Below, in pieces: positions 12,801 through 27,800 of a stretch of 64,000 bases of DNA (positions are counted from its first letter, which is position 1; each line of letters begins with the position of its first letter). The stretch comes from Anolis sagrei. Its lineage: Eukaryota > Chordata > Lepidosauria > Squamata > Anolidae. The position numbers and the translations under genes are program-made. The stretch covers positions 57,863,209 to 57,927,208 of the forward strand of contig NC_090022.1 in assembly GCF_037176765.1 (NCBI RefSeq), in the 5' to 3' direction. Under the pieces are notes generated by a model. The model did not search any database and was not told the DNA's origin. It saw only the letters and a list, made by a program, of their open reading frames with translations.

Positions 12801-15800
12801 AGAAAAAGCCCGTCTGGAATTTCAAGTGGATTTGTGTGCTAAAAAGTTAGAAAGAGCAGAAAAGCTGATTGGAGGTCTTGGGGGAGAAAAATCAAGGTGA
12901 GAAAAAATATCTTGAGTTATTAACAAGAACTGTTACATAGAACATGCCCTTCTTTCAATATTACTTATGTATGAACGTATCAAATCCATATAATATAGTT
13001 ACAGAAATGTTTAAAAATAAAAAATAAATGAATTTGTCTAAGCAAATTGAATCTATACATAGACAATGTTGAAGTTACATACAACCTTTTTTTTAAAATG
13101 TGCATTTCTACACTGTTCCGTAACAAAGTTCTCTGGGAAGCTTCTAGTATACAGACATGAAAACAATGCAAATACACAATAGAACATAAAACCATCGAAT
13201 AAAACCAGTATACATGACAACAAAAAATAGTGTACTATAAATACTTGTATAGTAACCAAAATTAAACATAAAAATATAAAAATTGATGGGCCAACACTGC
13301 ATTTGTCATCTGCCTATTTAAATATGATAGCTACTCAATTCTTCGTGCTCTCTGTGATTCACACAAGTGGGGTTGACTGTTCCTGTACAGTGCATCATTC
13401 AGAAACCTTTAGAGAGCTGTAAGCATTTTGGCTATTACACATTCTCCTCTGTATCAAAAAATTCACACCCTGGACAACTCAGACAAGGAAGAGGAGGAAG
13501 AGGCAAATTGCCAAGAAGCTGCAGCTCTTAATAGTGGAAGTGGGATTTTCAGGTTTTAAATTTGTAATGTTTTTAATATTTTATGACATAAATGGTTTAA
13601 TTGTTTTTATATGTTTTTGTATTTTAAATATTTTTGTGTTTTAATGTATTCACATTTTTTTGTATTTATTGTTAAGCTGCCTTGAATTTCTGGCTATGTT
13701 TTGGACTACTGTGTTTACTTTATCCTTTCTCATGTACCTGGTGTTCTGATACAACTTCCAGATGAACTGTCAATATCTCCTACACTCCAACTTCCCGATG
13801 AACTGCACACATACCAACCATCTGCTTCATCAGGCATTTTCTGGCTAGTTTTCAGGACATTTATGCCACCCTGGTCCATGTGACCCTTCTGATTCCTGAT
13901 TAAACCCTCAGTTCTTTTCTTTCTTCTGCATCATCATCATCATCATCATCATCAAATGAATTATTGGTCAGGTATTTCATTCCCTTTTGGATGTTTCTCT
14001 AGCTTTTTACCTGAGGCCAACTCTTAAGTGTCCTGCTTCCAACTTCATTGTCTAAAACACCTTCTGCACAATACCAATCTGTCAATACAAAGACCTGATC
14101 CCGTAGTCACTTGACACCAGGCCTCCATCTCAGCTTTTAAGTACAGAACTGAGAAAAGGTAGTATAAGAAGAAGAAAACTGTGAAGAATGTAGAAGGCTG
14201 CCAGACTAAATTGCTATTTTTTCTGGCACTTACTTCAGGGCTGTCCATCCAACCTCTTGTTAATCACTCCTCTTATTGATCCAACGTGTTGCAAGAAGGA
14301 GATTGGGTTGTGACATTGGATTTGAAGGACACATACTTTCATATCACAATCTGACTGTCATGCATGTGTCTTCTTTATTCTACTGCGGGACAAAGAGCTA
14401 TCTTCTTGAGTCTTCATGAAGTGCATTGCATTGGTGGCAGCTTGACTCCGTCAGCAAGGTCTTATGTTCCCCTCCATTCAGGGAGATAAGAATATTGAGG
14501 AGATGGCACACTAATAAGCTACAATAAGCCAGTGTTGCCCATTCATGACCCTGCCTCCTCAGTAATATTAATCTCACACTCTGCCTCCTCAGTTCACTAG
14601 CTGTCAATTTTAGCACGTCTCATCTGGAACCATAAATGACTCCATGAGGCTTAGGATATGTCCATTGCAGATTTGGATTCTGAACCAATTTGATCCACTC
14701 ATTGAATCTCCCTGTCCTTACCATACTGAGGAATGTTAATCCATCCCTAGCATGATGGATCAATCCTAGGAATGTATAAATCAGCATGCCATTTCTTGCA
14801 GCCCACAGTAGTAGTCACTACCAATCAATGGAGGGATGGGGAGCTCATATGGAAGTCCTGCCTGTGAGGGAAAGTCAAACACCTGAAGATAGCATTCTCC
14901 ACATCAATGCTGTCATGTTGTTGTTTGTGGAAAAACCATGGTTGTGAACAAGCAAGCAGGATTGAGCATCCTGCTCCATCTTATGTTCAGTCTGTGGGAC
15001 AGGTGTATCAACATCTTCATGCTCCATTTGGCAAGAAAGGAGAACATTTTAGCAGATCCTCTCAGCGTGATACCAGTGTCTTGCCCCAAATCGAAACTTC
15101 ATCCTGGGAACATCACAGGCAAGCCTTTCTGCTTCCAAAACCCATTATTTAAATGGTTTTGGACAGTCTATAAAAAACTTCACCCTGCAATCTTGCTCCT
15201 ATTCTGCAGTGGAGTTTTGAGCTAAACCTTTCTCAGCTCTTCAAGACACCCTTCGAACCATGGTGTCTATGGGCTACTTCCAAAACGTTTAAAAGGTTCT
15301 GAACAATGCACTATATTGGTACAGTATATCACATTTGTGTAAGTTCATAGATAATCCTAACTGCAGTTAGGTAAGCAACCATTCCACTTAAATAGGTGGA
15401 TGAACAGCAAGATCTTCACCTAATGCAACAAAATCATGGTGATGGTATCAGTTAAGCCTCCTTGGCTGAGTTTTTCATAACTGGGATGCTGTTGCTGAAA
15501 AGGCTCTTGTCTTTGTGTTGTGTTTTTTCTCAGATGGTCTAATGCTGCAAACGATTTACAAAACACCTATGATAATTTGACAGGAGATGTCTTGGTATCA
15601 GCAGGAGTAATTGCGTATCTGGGAGCATTTACAGCTGGTTTCCGACAAGAGTGTTCTCAAAACTGGAGTAAACTTTGTAAGGTAGTATTAATTTAAATTA
15701 TTGTTTTTAATGTCTTCCAAAAGAAAGACCTTATTGGCAAAATGATAGCCTTGAGAAATATTTTACATTATGTATTATTTGTAGTTGAATGAAGATTAAA

Positions 15801-18800
15801 GTAATATGAGACAGCAGGAACTATTATAAAGAGAAATAACAACATTCACCCTAAAATTGGACTACTGTTTTTATTGGATAATCAGTACAGATCACTAAAA
15901 CATAAAGAACTAATTAGCATTTTGCGTTTAGCCAGAAGGCTTGAAATAGCTTCAAAATAGAAAACTCTGAGCTCCTTCTGAATAGAATATTGTATGAAAC
16001 ACCTTTGGCTTCAAGATATGATGATCAGACAGACACATTTAATTCAGCTAGGCATCGTTTTATTGATTTTCATCATTCATCTGACTTTGTTGCCTTTTCA
16101 ATTGCATTCAATTCCGGGTGTCCCCTGGGCAACGTCTTTGCAGATGGCCAATTCTCTCACACCAGAAGCGATTTGCAGTTTCTTAAGTCGCTCCTGACCT
16201 GACAAAAAAAATTGCATGTGAACATGTCCAACAGTTATTATTAGAAAAGACTCAAGGTTATATATGATGAGCATTTCAAAATTGTTTTCTGCATCCTATA
16301 TCTTGAAATTTGATATGAGAAACATGTGCTTTATTTTTGTTAACTGCTGAAATAAAGCACAACAATCTGATGAGGCTCTTCCAGATAGCATATGACAAGC
16401 AGCAATAAGGACGTTGTAAGACATCCCCACTTTTGCAGCACTTGTGTCAGCCATAGAACAACAAAGTATCTCTTGGGTTGGACTGTGCTATTCAAACTGT
16501 GATTTGGACAAAACAAAACCTTATAAATAGCTATCCCTATTCAAGAAATAGACTCAAAAAACCTAATAGCCAGAATACACTACTAGAATTGAGGTGCTTT
16601 GCAATTTGCTAATTGTGTTTTTTTTTTAAAACTTTACTTACAGATATTTGATATTTTAAAAATCTAAAAGTTTATCTTTTTCTGTAGGAGAAACATATCC
16701 CATGTTCTGAGACTTTCTCTCTGAGTAAGACACTTGGTGATCCAATAAAAATCAGAGCCTGGAATATTGCAGGCCTTCCAACAGACCAGTTTTCTATAGA
16801 CAATGGTGTGATTGTTAACAATTCTAGACGTTGGTAGGTAACAGAAATCTATTGGTTTGCTAAATTAAACAAAATCATCTTTCAAGATTATGTCTAATAG
16901 TTTAACATTCTTGATCATTTTTGTTTTTCTGTACAGTTATTCCTTATTGCCTGTATTTTAAAAGATGGTCCAAATTGTACTCAAAATGGCTTATATATTG
17001 GTTTAAGTGCTTCTTGAGATAGGAAAGGTGTTTTTTCTTTCCCTTAGGACATTTGTCATGATGTGCATTGAATAAATATGATAATTTTCTATGAGTAAAA
17101 TAGGTATCTTATTCTTGAACAAGCTGTATGCCAATTTGTAGAGCGAGAGAGAGTATTTTGTGATGAAGATTGGCTTGCATACATCTGTAGAAATACTGAG
17201 AGGAAGATGACAAAATACTGGACAAAAACAAACAAACAAAAGTGAGATCATCTAGCCTTAGTAAACATAAGAAAAAAAAATGAGGGGAAGAACTATTTAT
17301 TACAGAGTGCTTAGCATCAGCAGTGAAGCAACAAGGGGTTTGGAGACTTATGTGCAGCTCAGGAGTTATACCTTCCCACGAAAAGAAAACCTGCTATCCA
17401 TACAGGGCTTTCTGATCCTACAAATGGCAGAAGAATCTCATATTAAAATTGAGAGAGAAACCATTTTGAGCTATTCTCCCTCCCCCTTCAGTCTCTTGTG
17501 TCCAACAAAATTCTATCTTGGAGATATGAGAGAGTGTTCTGTTCTTACTTGAATTGAGTTAACTCTGAGGCTCTTCAAGAGATTCATACATTACCTAGAT
17601 CAACATGATCATTGGATAAAAAGTAGATTTTATTAGTCAATAATAGGTCCCTTTTTTGTAGCAGAGAGAGTTGAGCATCTATCTACCACTGAGGTTCCTG
17701 ATTCATGGAGAGGGGACTTTAGACCATTTATGTGTCCAGGAAGCCAAATATCACATGAATGTTGACAGAATATTAAATCAGATTTTGACATAATATTAAA
17801 TCAAACATCATAACTAGAAGCTCGCCAATAGATGAAAATTCAGTTTGTTATGGAGTCCTTGTACAAATCTCAACATAATAAACCATATTCTCTAAAGCTG
17901 AGAGATGGGAGAGAAACTGAACAGGGATTTGAACCCTGGTTTCCTAGAGACATAATCAGTTGCTCAGATCACAGCACCACGCTGTCTATTGATTCTGGTG
18001 CTGTGCCTTTAACAGTTTTGAGATGTCTTAAGTCAAATAACCACCCTGACAGTTCCTTTCTAACATTCTCTTTGATTTCCACCTGGACTTGGTTTGAAAT
18101 TTTAAACTTTAGCTACAACAGAGCATAATTCATAATTGTGCATTCATTCTTTTTATTAACAAATCCATTGTGTTTTAGGCCATTAATGATTGATCCCCAA
18201 GGCCAAGCAAATAAATGGATAAAAAATTCTGAAAAAGAGAACAGGCTGAGTGTCATAAAATTCACAGACACAGACTACATGAGGACTTTGGAAAACTGCA
18301 TTCAGTTTGGAACTCCACTTCTACTTGAAAATGTTGGGGAAGATATAGACCCTTCATTGGAACCACTTCTGCTTAGACAAACCTTTAAACAAGGTACAAG
18401 AAACTTATAAACTCTTAACTGTATGCTTGGATATTTGTTGGATGATATATTGCATCAGTGAATACTTTTCATTTTGCTTCCTTAACCAGTGTTGCCTAGC
18501 AATAGATGAAGGTTTTTGTTTTTTTTAATTTTACGACAGGTTTTATCTGAGCTGTCTTGTGGTATGTTAGACGTAAGTATACAAGCAATTGTTGTTGTTC
18601 TTTTGTAACTTTGAATCATTTCTCACCTATGGCAACCCTAAGGTATACCTTTCACAGGGTTTTCTTGGCAGGATTTGTTCACAAGAATTTAACAGTGTCT
18701 TTCTCTGAAGCTGAGAAAATGTAATTTGCCCAAGGCCACTCATTGGGTTACCATGGCCGAGTGGGGGCTCTAAGTCCTAAGGTATTTTTGGTAACCCTCT

Positions 18801-21800
18801 TAATTCTAATATGCCATGCTGTCCAGCCATTAAATATATAGGCTAATGTATGTGGACATACATGTCTTTTATCTCATTATTTGTTTTTTGGGGCTAGAGC
18901 CCCAAAAGGGGTGTGGTTTTTTTTAGTTGAAACCCTGCCAGTATTTTAAATTATATAACAAAGTGCATGTGTGCCAGGTTTAGTCCAGATCCATCATGCC
19001 ATGTAGGAACCTTTGTGGATCAAACATACATACATTCATAGATAAATTGAAAATGATTTGAAGCTATATAGCAACAAAGATAGGTGTTAAGCACCTAAAC
19101 TCCTGTGCTCTTATTAGCCTAACCAAGTCATCCAATCATTGTAATCTAACATGCTTAAATTGCTGTATAAAATTAAATGAATCGTCAAGATCTTCTTCTG
19201 CCAACAGGCATTTGGGGAAGGGTAAAACAGGCTCTGCGGAGGTTGGGGAGATATGAGTTTTGACTGCCATTTTAATGCATTTACTGTACTGTTACTAGTG
19301 TACTATTACTATTTAATTGCTTTTTAAACTTTTGTATTGCACTTTTAAAATTTGTCTAGTGTGAATTGTTAGCTGCCTTGAGTCCTCATGGGGATAAAGA
19401 TGGGGTATAAATAAAATAATGATAATACTACTATTACTAATAATAATCTTTAGTTTTAGTCTCCTTGAATTAAAAAAAAACCCTCTCTAAAAATATCTTA
19501 ACTTGCTTCTAGCTTCTCTACATGGGCTTTTTATGTGTGGAAGGAATGCAGTCCTGAACTTGTTTTGCAATCATGCAAGGGGGGATACTTGTGAGTGAGA
19601 GCCAGAATAGGGACAAAAGAGTCTGTAACCTGTGTTGTATCATTAGAGTGCTGAATTCACTGAACACTACATTTGCTGGTTCTTGAATTAAAAAGTGATA
19701 TTTTGAGTACATAGAGGGAAGGTACATCAATATATTTTTCTTTTCAACTCTAGGAGGCATGGATTGCATTCGACTTGGGGAAACAATTATTGAATATTCT
19801 TTTGATTTCAAATTTTATATTACTACCAAATTGAGGAATCCACATTATTTGCCTGAACTAGCTACAAAGGTTTCTTTACTGAATTTCATGATCACTCCAG
19901 AAGGACTTGAAGATCAGCTTCTAGGTATTGTTGTTGCAAAAGAGAGGTAAGTTTTCAAATTTTACAGTAAAGCCATTAAAATGACTTCCATCTTAGAATG
20001 CAATAGATCAATTACTGGAGTTGGGGTTTTGAAAAAGTACCCCTTCAGTATGGTATAGCTTTTGTAATAATAAATCTGACAGTTCTTCCAGGGGCACTTC
20101 AAAAATCAGTCACGTTTCTTAGAGCTCCTGCTGGGGTCCTGCGAAGTGACAGATTGTGTCACAGTAAAAGTTTTAAAACTTTTACTAAACATGTCTCCTG
20201 GTAAAGAAAGATGCCAAGACCACCGCGTAGCTGGCTGAAAGCACCATTCTCTCCCCTTTGTGACCATATCACTTGGAATTACACCAAGCTAATTATTGTA
20301 TGGAGCATTCTTCTTATACTATAAGCTCATAAAGATAAATAACTGTTTTATTGGGCTGCTGTGAGTTTTCCGGGCTGTATGGACATGTTCCAGAAACATT
20401 ATCTCCTGATGTTTCACCCACATCTACGGCAGGCATCTTCAGAGGTTGTGAGGTGTGTTGGGAACACTTGCCTCAAACAGACAAGAGTTCTTTTTCTCAC
20501 CCTGCACATTCCACAGTTATACTGTATAAACCTCACCTGGTTTCCAACAGACCTTGCAACCTCTGAGGATGCCTGCCGTAGATGTGGGTGAAATGTCAGG
20601 AGAGAAAACCTCCAGCCATGAAAGCCTTCGACAACTATTTTATTCTTAGTTGAAAGATTCACACCTATCCCAACTTACAAAAGCCCTTTGTCTCACCCTG
20701 GTCGTTCCACAGATATATAAACCCCTTTTTCCCCAGTTCCAGCAGACCTCACCTCTGAGGATGCTTGCCATAGATGCAGGCGAAACGTCAGGAGAAATGC
20801 CTCTAGAACATGGCCATATAGCCCGAAAAAACCCACAAGAACTGAACTATTTTATTATTTACTATTTTTGCTTTATTCTAAAATTCCTTTTTCAAAACTG
20901 TGATTTTAGAACTGTGACCCATTGCGTAATGACATAGAGACCATTTGAGCACTGTTCATTTGTCTAACTTCAAAGGAAAGAGTGGAGGTGAATTTTATCA
21001 CCCTCCTTTGAGTTTTTCTTCTTTCTTTGTATAAGAACCCTCTGCTTAAAATTTACACAAAAGAATAATTACTGTTAAGGACTTTAATTAGAGTCATTAT
21101 ATGGACAATATTCACTAAAGACTCTTCTTTATAAGGCTAATTGTGATGCTACTAGCAGAGGTGTCAGTTTGTAAAAAAAGGAAAACAAATTAGCTTTGCA
21201 GAGAGACGTAATCATCCCGACTATTTGAGACTATTAATTTCACCTGGATGGATTATAAACCTAAAATAAGTTTGGATGATTTTTTTGCAAACTGTTGAGG
21301 TTAAACATGATAGTTTAGTGAGAACTTTTAATTCTATAATTAACATCAGAGAAGAGTTTTCAGAACACATGTACATTGCTAACATAAAAGACAGCAAAGT
21401 TGTTCACTAGAAAAACTTCAATAGATGTTAATGCATGTACACAATCTCCTAAAATGTTACAACGATCATAGCATATTAAGTAATAATGTCTGTATGTGTT
21501 ATTTAAGACCAGAATTGGAGGAGGAACGGAATGCTCTTATCCTTCAGTCGGCTGCCAATAAGAAACAACTGAAAGACATTGAGAATAAAATTTTAGAAAC
21601 ACTACAGTCCTCTGAAGGGAATATATTGGAAGATGAATCTGCAATTACAATCTTGGACTCAGCCAAATTAATGTCCAATGAAATTACAAAGAAGCAGCAA
21701 GTAAGCATTTTACTCTTTTATAAATGGGATCTGAAAGCCAATATAATTCTGGTAGAGTACCAGTCCCCAGCTCCTCTTTAACTGGTCCTTAGACATCTCA

Positions 21801-24800
21801 AAGCCCCATGCTTCTCATTTTGTCTAGGTGGTTTATTTATTTTTCTTTCAAGATGACCAAAAATTTCAGCAAACCCATCCCTAAATAAAGTGATTTCTCT
21901 TTTCTTCACTGGTTTTGTAGTCAAAACATTTGGAAGTTGCTACTTTGTATTTCAGATGTAGAAAGAATAAGTATTGTTTAAATATATAGATGTCACACAG
22001 AAGTGCTTCAGTGGGCAACAACGCAGCAGAGTGTTATGGGTTTTAGTAAAACTTTCCATCTTGATGAAGAGGAACCAGACAGTAGTGGATGTGAATAACT
22101 GGATGATACAAGACACTTAGCTCTGTCCATCTCAGTCATTGAGAAATTTGTCTCTGTGATTTATCATGCCAGCAAATAAGCAGAGTGATATTCAATGTAT
22201 ACAAAAATATCACAAACCTTGCCAGTATTCCAATATTACAGGACCCAAATATAATGGAAGATTGATTATTATTATTTGATACATAACAAGATTAGTACAC
22301 AGCAAACAAGATCCCTATGCTGGCTTTTGTATTTGATCACATGTCGGACACTTTCGAAGTGACTAGGATTGTGTGATGTATCGGCGAATTATGCGTGCAG
22401 ATTCAAGTAAGGTGGCCTTTGGCAGCTGATAGATGGTGATTTTGTCAGTGCAGGCCAATGTCTTTAGGCACTGTACCCAGTGTGCCGATCACCACTGGGA
22501 CCACCTTTACCGGTTTGTTCCAGAGACTGCAGTTCTGTCTTTAGATCCTCATATCGTGTAAGCTTTTCCAGTTGCTTCTCGTCAATTCTGCTATCACTTG
22601 GGATTCATACGTTGTTTTTTCCACCATTGTGAGGTCAGGAGTATTGTGTTCCAAAACTCTGTCAGTCTGGATTTGGAAGTCCCAGAGTAGTTTGACATGT
22701 TTTTTGTGTAACTTTTTCAGGTTTGTGATTCCACCAGTCTTTTATCACAGATAGATGGTATTTTTATTACTATAATGCATATATATAGCCGTCCTCTGCC
22801 ACGTGTTGCTGTGGCCCAGTCTGTGTATATGTGTTTTGTGTGTGTATATATGCATATATTTATTTATTATTTTATTTATTTACAGTATTTATATACCGCC
22901 TTTCTCACCCCTTGGTGGACTCAAAGCGGTTTACACATAAATAATAGCAAAATTCAATGACTTACGTTGGGCACCGATACGATGCCAATACAAACAATTA
23001 CAATAGTAAAACCACAATTAAACATAAATCACAATTAAAACAATACATCAACAAGCATTAAAACAATAAAACAATCTTATCAGTCAAATTGCCGTTCCAG
23101 TCAATGCCCTGTAAAATGCTACATACATCTACTGTCCGAAGGCCTGGTCCCAGAACCATGATTTTAATTTTTTTCTAAAAGCCAGGAGAGAGGGAACGGA
23201 TCTTACTTCATTTGGGAGTGTGTTTTATAGGCAGAGGGCCACAGCCAAGAAGGCCCTGTCTCTCGTCCCCACCATATGTGTGTTTATATTTTTGTGTATA
23301 TGTATATATGTGTGTGTGTGTTTGTGTATATATGTGGATTTGCACATGCGTTGTAATGTTGTTGTTTTTTGGCTTTTAAAGTCTTTTCTGCTGTGTTTTT
23401 CAGTGTTTTATGAGTGATGGTCACTTGTTGGCCTGATACGTGTATTGTGTCCAAATTTGGTATCAATTCATCCAGTGGTTTTTGAATTATGTTAATCCCA
23501 CAAATGAACATTACATTTTTTATTTATATAGAATATATATAGGTATAGATATAGATAATAAAAATACCATCTGCCTGCGATAAAAAACTGGTGGAATCAC
23601 AAGTGCTTCATGCAGTCATGCTGGCCACATCACCTTGGAGGTATCTACGGACAACGCCGGCTCTTCGGCTTAGAAATGGAGATGAGCACTAACCAGAGTC
23701 GGACATGACTGGACTTAATGTCAGGGGAAAACCTTTACCTAAACCCTATATTGTTATTATGTTTATATTTTTATATCCTGCTTTTTTCTCTCCACAAGGA
23801 GACTCAAAGAGGCTTACAATCAATATATCAGTCTGCTCTGATATATTGATTATTTTTATAGGCATATATTGTTTTAATTATTTTTCTAAGAAATGTATTT
23901 TCTCTAGATTGCAGAAAAAACTGAAATTCAAATCGCACAGTCTCGAGAGGGCTACAGACCCATTGCAAAACACTCTTCAGTGTTGTTCTTCAGTATTGCT
24001 GATCTAGCTAATATAGACCCCATGTACCAATATTCTCTCACATGGTTTGTAAACTTATACATCAACTCTATTCATGACAGGTAAGCAGTTGCTAAGTTCG
24101 GTTTTTAGATTTTGGCTGTATTTCAGCATACAAAGGCTAATTCATGCCTGCTCTCATGGGTGTACATTTTTGGTTTTATCATTTGAGTTCACAGATATTT
24201 GCAGTTGTAGATGTATTTGTGATACATAAATAATATTAAGGAACTTGAGAGCCACTTCCTCCTTTACTTTATGTTCCTATATTTGCATACCATAAAATTT
24301 TCGTAAGTTAAAAAGTGAACATTTAGGTAAATATTTTATATGTTGAATATGCATTTTCTAATTATATATATATCTGTACTTTTCTACAGCAACCGATCTA
24401 AAATCTTGGAAAAAAGGCTACGTTATCTAAATGACCATTTCACGTACAACTTGTATTGCAACGTTTGCCGCTCCCTGTTTGAGAAGGATAAACTGCTCTT
24501 TTCATTTTTACTGTGCTGTAATCTCCTGATGTAAGACTCTGTTTCTGAAATCTTTTAATATAAAAAAGTAACAGTTCTTTTATGCTGGAACATTATAATA
24601 GCTAGGAAACCTGCAGTATCACTGTGTTTCACAGATAGCTCATTCCTCTTTGCTTAAGTCCACTGTTGCATGACACCAAATTGAGCAGGAGAGAGAAGTG
24701 AGCTATAGCCTCTCCAGCTATGTTGTCTGCTCTCTCATTCATCTAGTCTTTCTCCCCACTCTTTCTCCTCTCAATCTACTCCATGCTTTAGTTAGAACAG

Positions 24801-27800
24801 GGTAGAAGTTTATTCTTTCCAATAAACCCTTTCCTGATTTGGAATTTCTGATCACTTTATAGTTACGTAGAATTTTAGTGACAAACATATACAAATTTTC
24901 TCTGATACACTTGCCAAAACATATTGTTACTTTAACTGCAACAGCACACATCTCCAAATCAACAAACTGGGGATGGACTAGCAAAAAATGGAACATCATA
25001 GAGGTGGGTTTGGTTTTTTGTGTGTCTACAATGATAATGTGTGGTTTTATTCCTTTTAAATATAGGGCCAAGAAAGAAATTGAACATCAAGAATTTATGT
25101 TTTTATTAACTGGAGGAGTTGGTCTCAAAAGCAAATACAAGAATCCAGATCCGTCTTGGCTACAAGATAAAAGCTGGGATGAAATATGTCGTGCAAGCGA
25201 TATGACTGCTTTCAAAGGATTAAAGTACAACAAATATTTTTCTAAAAAGAGTTGCAATTCTCATTTGATTTCTCCCACATGGAAATCTTACCTTTATGTT
25301 AGCAGAACCTCATTCTGTTGAGGTTCAGCTGATTCTTTGTTTTTATGAGAAAACCTAGGAAGCCATTGAATTTCTACAGTGTTTAACAACAACAACAACA
25401 GCAACAACACTTTATTTGTAGACCATCCTATCTCCCCGAAGGGACTCAGGATGGTTTCCAAAACCATTCAATGCCTACAAAGAACATATAAACAAATTAC
25501 ATCAAAACAAAATACATAAAACAATATGCAAGCAACCTGCTTGTATATTGTGCTTTGAATGCAATTTCCCTGCTTCTTGGCAGAGGGTTGGACTGGATGG
25601 CTCACGAGGTCTTTTCCAACTCTCTGATTCTATGATTCTAACTATAAACTTAATACCAAATAAAAATTAGCCATAGAATACAACTTTTTTCATAAATTGA
25701 TTGTAGAGATAACGATATTAAGGTGTGTATGTTTAATTTCTCTTACATCTTTTCTCCCTGTATGAAATCCAGGATGGCTTACAAGATCAATTATAACCAA
25801 ATGCACTGAAAACAATGATGATTATTTTAAAACTTTGTGAAAGTTAAATATACTATCCTAATAAACATTACTAATTTAAAGACATATAAAATCATTTTTA
25901 AAAATTAGGCAAGTTGCCTCCTTTGGACAACTGGCAGGCTCTCTCAATGCCAGTCGTAACCCTCTTAATTCTAGTATGCCATGCTGTCCAGCCATTAAAT
26001 ATATAGGCTAATGTATGTGGACATACATGTCTTTTATCTCATTATTTGTTTTCCTTTTTTAAGAGTTCCTTCACTTCCTGACCTTGCGGAATAGTATGAT
26101 CCCATCTGTCTACATTTACTATTTACTGTAGGCTGGCTGCTTGGGCCTAGCTTTATGCATCATTTGGAAGGATTGTACTATTTTTTGTTTTGGCATGGTA
26201 TTCTCCTGTTCCATTAAGTTTGACAGCTAAATGATCCATGTGTTTGAGTTACTGAGATCATGAAGAAGAACAGATTGCTTGCATATGCGGTTCTGCAAGT
26301 GGTCATGAATAAAATTCATACAACCTTTCTCCACTCTGTTTTATCCTGCCCTTGTTACATTTTTCACAGAGGATATTTACTTTGGAAGAGAGTTTCCTGC
26401 CAATAGGTTACATCGCTCTGGAATAGTCTGATAATGGGTTTGTGCAGGTGCAACACCACTTGTGCAAGTTCCCAGATGACTATTCAAAAAATAATAGTTA
26501 CAGATAACCATCTTGTTCTTTTATATATAGAACTATTGCAGTTTTATTAAAAATAGTTAATATGCACATGATAAAAACAATATACACTATTGTGCTTAAG
26601 CTAATGCAACTCTTGCATTTTGATCAACAGTAAAAATGATATATTAGGTTGTATATTAGAAATAGTAATACTTAACATGAATATTTGACCTTCAGACATT
26701 TTAAATGTAAATCAGTTTGGTGCTCAACTACAATTACTATTAGAAAAAACTGGCATCTAGTAGAGTTGAAAGCTGAAGTATGAATATTTCCATTACATGA
26801 TTTTTCTAGGAATCATGTAACTGCACAACCAAATGACTGGCGTAAAATCTACGACAGCAAAGAACCCCAGAATGTTGCCTTACCAAGACCGTGGAATTCA
26901 ACCCTGAATGAAATAAAAAAGATGATTATTCTCAGATGCCTAAGACCTGACAAGGTAAAATATATTAACAGTTAATGTAGACCAGGGGTTCTCAAACTTT
27001 TTCAGCCACAGAGCCCTTTTTAAAGCGGAAATTTCTCGTGGAGCCCCAAGTAATTTGTGTGTGTGTGTGTGTGTGTGTATAAAAGCATGGGTCGGGCCAG
27101 TGGCAGATGGATGGAGAGTGTTTGTGTGAACTAATTCACAGAGTGCAGAAAAAAGAAATAAAGAACAGTACAATATTTTAAATGACAAAAAAAAAAAAAT
27201 AGCCAGCATAAACTAAACAGTATTTAAACCCATTATTTTAAATGCTACATATTTGGCTTTTATAAACCCAACATTTTGCCTTTGCATCTTTGCTGAATAC
27301 CCAAGCATAGTATGCTAGCATAATGTTTGCTTTATAGTTTAAGGGGGGGGGGGTGAGTGGTTGAATCTGTGGATACAGAATCTATGGGCACATAGATCCA
27401 GTTGTAGTATCTTGATATCTGAATGTTTGTTCAAAGTTATGACTCAGGCCCAGGCTATTTGGCTGATTGCATCTCCTTGTACAAACCTGCCCAGGCCCTG
27501 AGATCCTCAGGAGAGGCCCTTTTCTCAGTCGCACCTCCATCTCAAGCTCATTTGGTGGGAATGAGAAAGTGGGCCTTCCTTCTTGGTGGCTGTCCCTTGA
27601 CCAGAACTCCCTGTCCAGGGAAGCCAGAATGGTCCCTTCCCTGCTGTCCTTAAGATCAAGTCAGAGGGTTCTGCAGTTTTAGCTTTGAATAGGTTTTTAA
27701 TCAGTTTTAAGGGTGTTGCTTATTTTTAATGCTATTAATATTTAAACCTGTTTCAATGTTCATTTAGTTTTAGGTTTTAAATTGGATTGTTTTGGTTTTA

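Noticed and set aside
24878-25320. 147-codon frame extending both sides of a dynein exon
   Set aside because: Only 25066-25224 resembles dynein. The rest is intron read-through that happens to be open.
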